DNA of 64,000 nucleotides from Salinibacterium sp. G-O1. GTDB lineage: Bacteria; Actinomycetota; Actinomycetes; Actinomycetales; Microbacteriaceae. A program made the translations under genes and the position numbers. The stretch lies in NCBI RefSeq assembly GCF_030063305.1, contig NZ_JASISV010000001.1, positions 744,001 through 808,000 on the forward strand, given 5' to 3'. The notes beneath the pieces were generated by a model, which worked only from the letters and a program-made list of their open reading frames with translations, made no database searches and was not told the origin of the DNA. Below are positions 36,694 to 44,082 of this stretch, in pieces (positions within the stretch are counted from its first letter, which is position 1; the number at the start of each line of letters is the position of its first letter).

Positions 36694-37902
36694 GTGACAA
36701 TCACCGAAGGCAAGGGAAGCCGCAACGAGTCGGTGCGGCGAGACAACCTCTCGACCGTGCTCGGTCTGGTGCACCGCAGCGGCGGGCTCGCCCGTTCCGC
36801 GCTGACCGTTGCGACGGGCCTGAATCGTTCGACGATAGCCGCGTTGGTGGCAGAGCTCGTGGCGCTCGAACTCGTCACCGAGGGCATCGCCGATCCCACC
36901 AGAAGGGTCGGTCGACCGTCGCCCCAGGTGCAGCCCGGGTCGCAGCCGGTGGCGGTGGCCGTGAATCCCGAGGTCGACGCCATCACGGTGGGCCTCGTGG
37001 GACTGTCGGCGCGGGTCGAGCATCGCGTGCGTCATGAGATGGATCATCCGGCGACTCCCGAAGAGACCGCCAGGATCATCGCTGACCTGCTGACGACTCT
37101 GGCCCCCGAGCTGCGCGGTCGTCGACTGCTCGGCATCGGACTCGCCGTGCCCGGCCTGGTGCGTGCGAGGGACGGTATCGTGCGATGGGCTCCGCACCTC
37201 GACTGGACCGACGCCCCGCTCGCCGAACTGGTCGAGTCGGAGACGGGTGTTCGTGCGTATGTCGGCAACGATGCGAGCCTGGGCGCGTTGGCCGAGCACC
37301 TCTTCGGGGTCGGTCGGGATGTCGACGATCTCGTCTACATCAATGGCGGCGCCAGCGGTATCGGTGGCGGCGTGATCGTTGGCGGGCAGCCGCTCGGAGG
37401 GGTCGGCGGCTATGCGGGGGAGTTCGGGCAGAACCGCCCCGGTGTGGGCAGGCAGGCAGATCGTGTCACGGCCGACGGCACGGTGGAGGTGGAGGTCAGC
37501 CGTGCACGGCTGCTCTCGGCGCTCGAAATGACGAAGGCGGACGAACCGGAACTGCACAGCGCGCTGCTCGCCTCGACGGATCACGCGGTGCACGATGAAC
37601 TGGCGCGTCAGCGCCGCATCCTGAGCGTCGCGATCAGCAACGCCATCAACGTTCTCAACCCGTCGCAGGTGGTGCTCGGCGGTTTTCTCGCCGACCTCCG
37701 GGCGATCGACGCCGAAGGGTTCGACGCCCTGGTTTCTGAGACCACGGTGCCTGCCGCATGGTCCGACGTGTCGATCCTCCCCGCCGAACTCGGCGCCGAC
37801 CTCCTTCTGATCGGCGCGGCCGAGCTCGTCTTCGCGCCGCTGCTGGCAAACCCCGCGGGCGATAGCTCCGCCGACGAACCCAGGTGGGCATCGTCGAAGT
37901 AG
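36694..37902 (+). CDS. ROK-family transcriptional regulator with degenerate zinc motif
   Basis: A 402-aa protein with an N-terminal winged helix (about residues 15-65: SGGLARSALTVATGLNRSTI) and a ROK domain. GIGLAVPGLVR and the glycine-rich GGASGIGGGVIVGG loop are typical. Unlike the ROK protein at 27354, it lacks the CXCGXXGC zinc cluster: after GYAGEFG the family His is Gln and the cysteines are absent, replaced by a stretch starting QNRPGVGRQ. It is divergent from the CE7 esterase by 92 bases and probably controls the xylan/xylose genes. Confidence 0.85.
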   Translation: MTITEGKGSRNESVRRDNLSTVLGLVHRSGGLARSALTVATGLNRSTIAALVAELVALELVTEGIADPTRRVGRPSPQVQPGSQPVAVAVNPEVDAITVGLVGLSARVEHRVRHEMDHPATPEETARIIADLLTTLAPELRGRRLLGIGLAVPGLVRARDGIVRWAPHLDWTDAPLAELVESETGVRAYVGNDASLGALAEHLFGVGRDVDDLVYINGGASGIGGGVIVGGQPLGGVGGYAGEFGQNRPGVGRQADRVTADGTVEVEVSRARLLSALEMTKADEPELHSALLASTDHAVHDELARQRRILSVAISNAINVLNPSQVVLGGFLADLRAIDAEGFDALVSETTVPAAWSDVSILPAELGADLLLIGAAELVFAPLLANPAGDSSADEPRWASSK

Positions 37903-38025
37903 CCTCAGTTCTCCGTTAGTCTTTAGGGCGGCAGGGCCGCAGCCGTCACCTGCTTTCTTCGCCGACCACCGTTTTGGGCTCGGTTATTGGGCGCTCTGTC
38001 TCGCCCTCCGTTTCAAGGATCATGC

Positions 38026-39255
38026 ATGTCCGTCGTAGTTCACCCCGGTGACTCCCTCCTGCCGCGCCAGCGGCTCGTTTACGTACTCGTTCTCGGTGCG
38101 TTGACCGCGCTCGGCCCGTTCACCATCGACCTCTACCTGCCGGCCTTCCCCATCATCGAAGCCGATCTGGATGTCACGACCGCCCTGATCCAGCTGACGC
38201 TGACGGCAACGACGCTGGGGTTCGCCTTCGGGCAACTGCTGGTCGGGCCGTGGAGTGACAACGTGGGCCGCCGACTTCCGCTGATCGTCGCAACCGCGGT
38301 GCATGTCTTCGCAAGCATCGGTGTTGCCATGGCGCCCGGCATCGAGTGGCTGTTGGTGTTCCGTGTGCTGCAGGGCGCGGGGGCGGCAGCCGGCGGTGTG
38401 GTCGCCATGGCTGTGGTGCGCGACCTGTTCGGCGGGCTTCCGCTGGTCAGGATGCTGTCGAGGCTGGCACTGGTGAACGGACTCGCGCCGATCCTCGCGC
38501 CCCTGATCGGCTCACAAATGCTGCTGCTCTTCCCGTGGCGTGGAATCTTCGTGGTCCTCGCTGGTTACGGGGTGTTTGTGGTGCTCGCCGCGGTGTTCTT
38601 CATCGTCGAAACGCTTCCCCCGGCCCGCCGGAAGGATCTCGGGCACAGCACCATCGGCCAGCGTTATGGGTCGCTTCTGAGAGACAGGGTGTTTATCGGG
38701 GTCGCCATCATCGGCGGAATGACATTCTCGGGGCTCTTCACCTACCTGTCGTCGTCATCATTTCTCTTCCAGGATGTCTACGGCCTCGACCCGCAGCAAT
38801 ACGGCCTGCTCTTCGCAGTCAACTCGCTGGGGATCGTCTCCGGGGTGCAGATCAGCGCCTTCCTGATGCGGTACATCGGGCCGCAGTGGATCCTCGCGGG
38901 AGCGGGGGTCGTGCTGCTGCTGACCTCCGCCATCATCGTGTTCGTCAACATCAATGGGGGAGGCCTGTTCGGCATCCTTGTGCCCCTGTTCTTCTTCATC
39001 ATGGCCTGTGGTTTCTCGTTCCCGGCCACCCAGGTGCTCGCGCTCAACGGCCACGGCAGTGAGGCAGGCACGGCGGCGTCGCTGCTGGGTGCGCTCAACT
39101 TCGGTCTCGCTGGGCTCATCTCGCCCATTGTCGGGCTCTTCGGCATCAACAACGCCATCGCCATGGGGTCGATCATGGGGCTGACCGCGGTGGTGTCCAT
39201 CGTCGTGATGTGGATCGTGGTGCGCCCTCGCACAGTGCCTGCACTATCGCGCTGA
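38026..39255 (+). CDS. MFS drug exporter, Bcr/CflA family
   Basis: A 409-aa transporter with 12 predicted membrane helices. The opening GPFTIDLYLPAFP and motif GQLLVGPWSDNVGRR between helices 2 and 3 are typical of Bcr/CflA proteins, which export bicyclomycin, chloramphenicol or sulfonamides by proton antiport. The start at 38026 follows AAGGA with six bases spacing; an earlier in-frame ATG at 37987 has no such signal. The 123-base gap upstream holds a small GC-rich inverted repeat and no gene. Substrate unknown. Confidence 0.88.
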   Translation: MSVVVHPGDSLLPRQRLVYVLVLGALTALGPFTIDLYLPAFPIIEADLDVTTALIQLTLTATTLGFAFGQLLVGPWSDNVGRRLPLIVATAVHVFASIGVAMAPGIEWLLVFRVLQGAGAAAGGVVAMAVVRDLFGGLPLVRMLSRLALVNGLAPILAPLIGSQMLLLFPWRGIFVVLAGYGVFVVLAAVFFIVETLPPARRKDLGHSTIGQRYGSLLRDRVFIGVAIIGGMTFSGLFTYLSSSSFLFQDVYGLDPQQYGLLFAVNSLGIVSGVQISAFLMRYIGPQWILAGAGVVLLLTSAIIVFVNINGGGLFGILVPLFFFIMACGFSFPATQVLALNGHGSEAGTAASLLGALNFGLAGLISPIVGLFGINNAIAMGSIMGLTAVVSIVVMWIVVRPRTVPALSR

Positions 39256-39304
39256 GCTGCGCAAGGGGGCACCTCTTCGCCGCACGCGGGGTTAGCGTGA
39301 TTTC

Positions 39305-39967
39305 ATGACCACCCCCATCACTCCAGAACGCGCGCGCAAGGTATCGCGACGCTGGCCCATCATCAGCGGCGGCACCGCTGTCGCGCTGGCCGTAACTCTT
39401 GGTCTGCTCGTCGCCTTCCGGGAGGGGCCATACGGTTTCGACACGGAATGGCTCGACGAGCTGGTCGAGCACCGAAACCCCTTTTGGGATGCTCCCGCGT
39501 TAGCGATGAATTTCCTCGGCGGGGGATGGTTCGGCATCTTCGTGGTGCCGATCGCGATCGCCGTGACCCTGCTGTTGATCAAGAGGCGTTGGTCCGCTCT
39601 CTACTTCGTGCTGGCGACGATCGTGAGCGCCGGGCTCGTGCAATTACTCAAGACGTTGTTCGGTCGCGACCGCCCGCTCGACATGCTCGTCAGCGCGGAC
39701 CCCGGGTCGTTCCCGTCTGGCCACGTGGCCAACGCCGCGACCATGGCGGTGGCGCTCGCCATCCTGTTTCAGCGCGTCTGGGTGTGGGCGGCCGGCGGCG
39801 CCTACGTCGTACTCATGATGCTCAGCCGCACGTACCTCGGAGTGCACTGGCTGAGCGACACGGTGGGTGGTCTGCTGCTGGGTGCCGCCGTGGCGATACT
39901 CCTGTGGGCGCCACTGGCGACGAGGCTGCAGCGGGAATGGAGTGCGCCCGCCGCGAAGGCGCGATAG
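39305..39967 (+). CDS. PAP2-family membrane phosphatase
   Basis: A 220-aa protein with about six membrane helices and the three phosphatase motifs: KTLFGRDRP, PSGHVANAA and SRTYLGVHWLSD, with catalytic His residues in the second and third. Such enzymes dephosphorylate phosphatidic acid or undecaprenyl pyrophosphate at the outer membrane face. TAGCGT (39293-39298) lies six bases before the ATG, so the mRNA may be leaderless. The exact lipid substrate is not predictable. Confidence 0.9.
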   Translation: MTTPITPERARKVSRRWPIISGGTAVALAVTLGLLVAFREGPYGFDTEWLDELVEHRNPFWDAPALAMNFLGGGWFGIFVVPIAIAVTLLLIKRRWSALYFVLATIVSAGLVQLLKTLFGRDRPLDMLVSADPGSFPSGHVANAATMAVALAILFQRVWVWAAGGAYVVLMMLSRTYLGVHWLSDTVGGLLLGAAVAILLWAPLATRLQREWSAPAAKAR

Positions 39968-39977
39968 CGTCACGAGT

Positions 39978-41249
39978 ATGAGAATCCTTCTGGTCGGTGC
40001 TGGCGGCGTCGGCGACGCTATTGCGAAGATCGCGGCCCGCCGCGACTTCTTCGAGACGATGATCGTGAGCGACTACGACATCTCCCGCGCCGAGCGCACC
40101 GTTGCGTGGATCACTGCCCGGCACGGCGACCAGGGTGCACGATTCGTGGCGGCACAGATCGACGCGTCTGACCCCGACAACGTGGCAACCGTCGCGCAGG
40201 AACACGGCGCCACGTACGTGATGAATGCGGTGGAGCCGAAGTTCGTGCCGACCATCTTCGCCGGCGCGCTTGCCGCTGGCGCGAACTACGTCGACATGGC
40301 GATGAGCCTGTCTGAGCCGCATCCCACCGACCCGCACAATGAGACCGGCGTGAAGCTCGGTGATGACCAGTTTGCCCAGGCCCCCGATTGGGAGACCGCG
40401 GGACGACTCGCACTCGTCGGGATGGGGGTCGAGCCCGGACTCAGCGACGTGTTCGCGCGCTACGCGGCAGACCATCTCTTCAGCGAGATCGACGAACTCG
40501 GCGTGCGTGACGGCGCAAACCTGGTGGTGCGCGATGAGGCAGGCAACGAGATTTTCGCGCCATCCTTCAGCATCTGGACCACCATCGAGGAGTGCCTGAA
40601 CCCGCCGGTGATCTGGGAGAAAGATCGCGGCTGGTACACGACGGCGCCGTTCAGCGAGCCGGAGGTGTTCGTTTTTCCGGAGGGCATCGGCGCGGTCGAG
40701 TGCGTCAACGTCGAGCACGAAGAGGTGCTGCTCATGCCCCGCTGGGTCGACGCGAAACGCGTCACCTTCAAGTACGGGCTCGGTGACGAATTCATCGGAA
40801 TCCTGAAGATGCTCAACCAGCTCGGACTCGACAAGACAGAACCCGTTCGCGTGCGATCGGCCGACGGCCCCGTGATGGTGGCCCCGCGAGACGTCGTGGC
40901 AGCGGGCCTACCCGACCCTGCGACGATCGGCCCCCGGATGACCGGCAAAACCTGCGCGGGCCTGTGGGTGACCGGAACCGGGGTGGCCGGCGAGCCGCGC
41001 GAGGTGTACCTGTACCACGTGAGCGACAACGAGTGGACGATGGCCGAGTATGAGGCGCAGTGCGTGGTGTGGCAGACCGCACTCAACCCGGTCATCGCGC
41101 TCGAGCTGCTGGCCACGGGCGCGTGGGAGGGCACGGGTGTGCTCGGCCCGGAGGCATTCGACGCCACACCGTTCCTCACGTTGATGGCGCGACCGGTCGA
41201 CGACGGCGGTTACGGTCAGGTCTGGGGCATGGAGGATCGACTGGCCTAG
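39978..41249 (+). CDS. Saccharopine dehydrogenase family protein
   Basis: A 423-aa protein with an N-terminal Rossmann fold (MRILLVGAGGVGDAIAKIAA) and a C-terminal saccharopine-reductase-like domain containing GVEPGLSDVFARYAAD. Members include lysine-degradation enzymes, carboxynorspermidine synthase and several uncharacterised reductases; no neighbour narrows the choice. The start ATG follows a possible -10 TAGCGT by seven bases and lacks a ribosome-binding site. The frame is open upstream within the PAP2 gene, but that part is not coding in this frame. Confidence 0.85.
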   Translation: MRILLVGAGGVGDAIAKIAARRDFFETMIVSDYDISRAERTVAWITARHGDQGARFVAAQIDASDPDNVATVAQEHGATYVMNAVEPKFVPTIFAGALAAGANYVDMAMSLSEPHPTDPHNETGVKLGDDQFAQAPDWETAGRLALVGMGVEPGLSDVFARYAADHLFSEIDELGVRDGANLVVRDEAGNEIFAPSFSIWTTIEECLNPPVIWEKDRGWYTTAPFSEPEVFVFPEGIGAVECVNVEHEEVLLMPRWVDAKRVTFKYGLGDEFIGILKMLNQLGLDKTEPVRVRSADGPVMVAPRDVVAAGLPDPATIGPRMTGKTCAGLWVTGTGVAGEPREVYLYHVSDNEWTMAEYEAQCVVWQTALNPVIALELLATGAWEGTGVLGPEAFDATPFLTLMARPVDDGGYGQVWGMEDRLA

Positions 41250-41287
41250 CCGCGCACGCTCTGTCGATGAGTCATAAGCTGGCCACC

Positions 41288-43015
41288 ATGACGGATGCAG
41301 CAGCACAGGTCGAAGCAGCGCGAAAAGCACTCGCCGATGCGGAGGCCGCACTGGCGGCCGAGCAGGCTGCCCCTCCCGCCGAGGAAGGCCCGCCGCCAGC
41401 CGGACCGCTGACCTCAACCGAGGTGGACGAGATTCGCGTCGGTTACACCTTTGACGCTCCCGCGCTGGAGATGGGCGCCCTCGTCAACGGCGACGCGCTC
41501 GCCGATGTGCCGATCCGCATCCCGATCTCCATGGTCAACCGTCACGGACTGGTCGCCGGTGCCACGGGTACCGGAAAGACGAAGACGCTGCAGGTGCTCG
41601 CCGAGCAGCTCTCCGCGGCGGGGGTGCCCGTGTTTGCGGCCGACATCAAGGGCGACCTCTCCGGGATCGCGAGCGAGGGCACGTCGAGCCCGAAGCTGCT
41701 GCAACGCACCGAGAGCATCGGCCAGCACTGGGCGGCCGCGGCCAGCCCCACGGAATACTTCACGCTCGGGGGCCTCGGCACCGGCATCCCGATTCGGGCG
41801 ACGGTCTCGAGTTTCGGTCCGCTGCTGCTCAGCAAAGTTCTGGGCCTCAACGACACCCAGGAGTCGAGCCTTGGGCTCGTGTTCCACTACGCCGATCGCG
41901 CGGGGCTCCCGCTGGTCGACCTCAGTGACCTTCGTGCCGTGCTCAAGTGGCTCACGAGCGAGGAGGGCAAACCCGAGTTGAAGGATCTCGGCGGGCTTTC
42001 GGGTGCGACGGCCGGCGTCATCCTGCGCGAACTGATCGGGTTCTCAAACCAGGGCGCCGATGTCTTTTTCGGCGAGCCAGAGATCGACACGAGCCTGTTC
42101 CTGCGCACCACGGCCGACGGCAAGGGCATCGTGAGCCTGCTCGAGGTTCCCAGCGTTCAGGATAAGCCCGCGGTCTTCTCGACCTTCCTGATGTGGCTGC
42201 TGGCCGACCTGTTCAACGACCTGCCCGAGGTCGGCGACATCGCCAAGCCGAAACTGGTGTTCTTCTTCGACGAGGCGCATCTGCTCTTCAACGGCGCATC
42301 CAAAGACTTCATCGCCTCGATCACCCAGACGGTGAGGCTCATCCGGTCGAAGGGCGTCGGCATTTTCTTCGTCACGCAGACGCCGAAGGATGTTCCGAGC
42401 GAAGTGCTCGCCCAGATCGGGTCTCGCGTGCAGCACCAGCTGCGGGCGCACACCCCGGATGACGCGAAGGCGCTCAGGGCGACGGTCTCGACGTACCCGA
42501 CCTCGGGCTACGACCTCAAAGAGGTGCTCACCACCCTGGCCACCGGTGAGGCGATCATCACGGTCATGAACGAGAAGGGAGCGCCGTCGCCCGTGTCATG
42601 GACGCGGCTTCGTGCGCCACAAGGCTCCATGTCGCCGACACCCCTCGCGGCAATGCAGGCGACGGTGGCGGCAAGCCCGCTGCTGGCGCAGTACGGCACC
42701 GCGGTCGACCGGGAGTCCGCCCGCGAAATCCTCGCGACCAAGATGAACGCGGCCGCTGCCGCAGAGGCCCAGGTGGATGCCCAGAAGGAGGCAGCGCAGA
42801 AAGCCAAAGACGCGGCGAAAGCACAGGCCGACTACGAGAAGGCTGTGCGAGACATGGCAAAAAGCTCGGCTCCGAAGTCGCGACCGCGCACCACCACACG
42901 CACGACGACGCGCAAAGACGACAACCCGATCGGCGACATTCTGGGCTCGCGCACCGGACAGACCGTCGTGCGGGAAGTGTTGCGCGGGATCTTCTCGACC
43001 CTGAAACGGCGCTAA
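41288..43015 (+). CDS. HerA-like ATPase (DUF853, helicase HerA C-terminal type)
   Basis: A 575-aa cytoplasmic ATPase. A short N-terminal coiled segment (AAAQVEAARKALADAEAALA) precedes Walker A GATGTGKTKTLQ (about residue 92) and Walker B LVFFFDEAHLL. The C-terminus is a charged Ala/Lys-rich coil and an Arg/Thr-rich tail. DUF853 proteins are related to the DNA-translocating HerA/FtsK ATPases; their cellular role is not established. ATG 41288 follows TAAGCT by seven bases (leaderless pattern); ATG 41267 in the same frame is the alternative. It converges on the next gene with a four-base overlap. Confidence 0.85.
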   Translation: MTDAAAQVEAARKALADAEAALAAEQAAPPAEEGPPPAGPLTSTEVDEIRVGYTFDAPALEMGALVNGDALADVPIRIPISMVNRHGLVAGATGTGKTKTLQVLAEQLSAAGVPVFAADIKGDLSGIASEGTSSPKLLQRTESIGQHWAAAASPTEYFTLGGLGTGIPIRATVSSFGPLLLSKVLGLNDTQESSLGLVFHYADRAGLPLVDLSDLRAVLKWLTSEEGKPELKDLGGLSGATAGVILRELIGFSNQGADVFFGEPEIDTSLFLRTTADGKGIVSLLEVPSVQDKPAVFSTFLMWLLADLFNDLPEVGDIAKPKLVFFFDEAHLLFNGASKDFIASITQTVRLIRSKGVGIFFVTQTPKDVPSEVLAQIGSRVQHQLRAHTPDDAKALRATVSTYPTSGYDLKEVLTTLATGEAIITVMNEKGAPSPVSWTRLRAPQGSMSPTPLAAMQATVAASPLLAQYGTAVDRESAREILATKMNAAAAAEAQVDAQKEAAQKAKDAAKAQADYEKAVRDMAKSSAPKSRPRTTTRTTTRKDDNPIGDILGSRTGQTVVREVLRGIFSTLKRR

Positions 43016-43626
43016 GGCCGGGGGAGGGTCCCCACGATTTCGTGCATCACGATCCCGGCAACGCCGGTCGCGACGATGGCGGCAAGAAATACCAGGACGC
43101 CCAAAATAGGGCGACGTTCGTACCAGTAGCCGAGGTCGGGGAACTCGTGAAGGATCTCCTTCGTCGACATGATCTCGGCTTTGGCGATGAGCGGCACATC
43201 GAGGGTGGCTGCGACGAGATCCATGTCGGTTCGCGTCCAGAATCGACCGCGCATCCTGACCAGAATTTTTCCGTCGTGACCGCGCACGAACAGCTGAGGA
43301 ACCCCCTCCGGCTGCGCGGCATACGACGTGTTCACGAGAACGGCAGAACCGATCTCGTCCTTGGTGAACGTCGTCAGGTTTCGGAAGAAAGCCCGCTCCG
43401 AGATGCTCGTCGGGTCGACCAGTACGAAGGCCCTCAGGTAGCGAACGATGGCGAGACCGACGATGAGTGTCGCCACGATCTGGGTACACAGCACCGCGGG
43501 CCATGGGCCCAAAGGAGAAGTGATGTAATACAACGCCCCGAAAACCGGGACAAAGAACACGGCGAGCGCGGCAAGTCCACGAGGTAACAGGTACGAATGC
43601 GGACGTAGGCGGATGCTGTCAGTCAA
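43012..43626 (-). CDS. Membrane protein of unknown function with PH-like middle part
   Basis: About 204 aa: two N-terminal membrane helices (roughly residues 12-60 from the TTG), a soluble beta-rich middle (FFRNLTTFTKDEIGSAVLV through FPDLGYW) that resembles bacterial PH-like domains, and one C-terminal helix. The start is uncertain. The frame is open upstream to an ATG at 43785, but that ATG is inside the tRNA-Ser gene, so it is not used. TTG 43626 and GTG 43707 are the candidates, neither with a clear ribosome-binding site. Function is unknown. Confidence 0.6.
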   Translation of the reverse strand: MTDSIRLRPHSYLLPRGLAALAVFFVPVFGALYYITSPLGPWPAVLCTQIVATLIVGLAIVRYLRAFVLVDPTSISERAFFRNLTTFTKDEIGSAVLVNTSYAAQPEGVPQLFVRGHDGKILVRMRGRFWTRTDMDLVAATLDVPLIAKAEIMSTKEILHEFPDLGYWYERRPILGVLVFLAAIVATGVAGIVMHEIVGTLPRP

Positions 43627-43714
43627 TCGTCGTACCGTCGCAACCGCTGACCACAGATTCCCCCAGTGTCTGTGACAGATGCCACTCAAATCGACAATTC
43701 GCGTCACACCAGAG

Positions 43715-43799
43715 CGGAGAATGGGGGATTCGAACCCCCGAGGGCTTGCACCCAACCAACTTTCCAAGCTGGCGCCATAGGCCACTAGGCGAATTCTCC
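43715..43799 (-). tRNA. tRNA-Ser (anticodon GGA)
   Basis: An 85-nt type II tRNA. Acceptor arms GGAGAAT/ATTCTCC, anticodon stem-loop with TTGGAAA giving anticodon GGA, a long variable arm and the TTCGAAT loop on a GGGGG/CCCCC stem are all present. The CCA end is not encoded. TATGAT (43836-43841, minus strand) is a likely -10 box, about 40 bases upstream of the mature 5' end. It is divergent from the SRP RNA gene. Confidence 0.96.
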
Positions 43800-43872
43800 T
43801 GGCCGGTCATCCAACTGTTGCAATGACCTCAAGGAATCATAGCCGTTGAATGCCGAGGCCGCGTGCACGGGC

Positions 43873-43878
43873 TACAAT
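43873..43878 (+). promoter_or_regulatory. -10 box of the SRP RNA gene
   Basis: TACAAT is followed by six bases and then the predicted 5' G of the SRP RNA at 43885, the correct spacing for the start site. No good -35 is present at 17 bases. Confidence 0.6.
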
Positions 43879-43884
43879 CGTTGT

Positions 43885-43972
43885 GGCTCCTCGCGTGGCG
43901 CCACCTTGGCCAACTCCCCCAGGACGGAAACGTAGCAAGGGTAACCGGGCTCTGGCGGGTGCGCGAGGGGTC
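43885..43972 (+). ncRNA. ffs: Signal recognition particle RNA, small bacterial (4.5S) type
   Basis: The RNA has the universally conserved helix 8 sequence: CCAGGACGGAAACGTAGCAA followed by GGGTAACCGG. The ends GGCTCCTCGCG and CGCGAGGGGTC pair along the whole outer stem. TTTT follows directly and may help release. It binds Ffh and directs membrane protein insertion. A nearby dnaX is common in actinomycetes; here pta-ackA lies between the two. Confidence 0.95.
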
Positions 43973-43987
43973 TTTTACGTTAAACTT

Positions 43988-44030
43988 TCGGCCAGGCGCT
44001 TCGCGCGGCCGACATCCCACTTCGTGGGAT
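43988..44030 (+). other. Two consecutive hairpins with UUCG-type loops between ffs and pta
   Basis: The first (43988-44012) has TCGGCC/GGCCGA plus GCG/CGC around a CTTCG loop; the second (44014-44030) has a 6-7 bp stem ATCCCAC/GTGGGAT around TTC. No U-tract follows either. They may finish or stabilise the 3' end of the ffs transcript. If pta starts at 44083 from TAGGCT (44070-44075), they are not in the pta mRNA. Confidence 0.5.
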
Positions 44031-44082
44031 CTTGTATGAGACTCCCATGGTGGGCGGGTTTCAGGCCTTTAGGCTGAGCAAC

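Noticed and set aside
36602-36700. Start of the CE7 esterase at ATG 36700
   Set aside because: GTG 36601 has GAGGAG and puts the catalytic triad at the family's usual residue numbers.
43707-43785. Membrane protein beginning at the ATG in the tRNA-Ser gene
   Set aside because: Those codons are tRNA sequence; the N-terminal 26 residues have no membrane-protein character.
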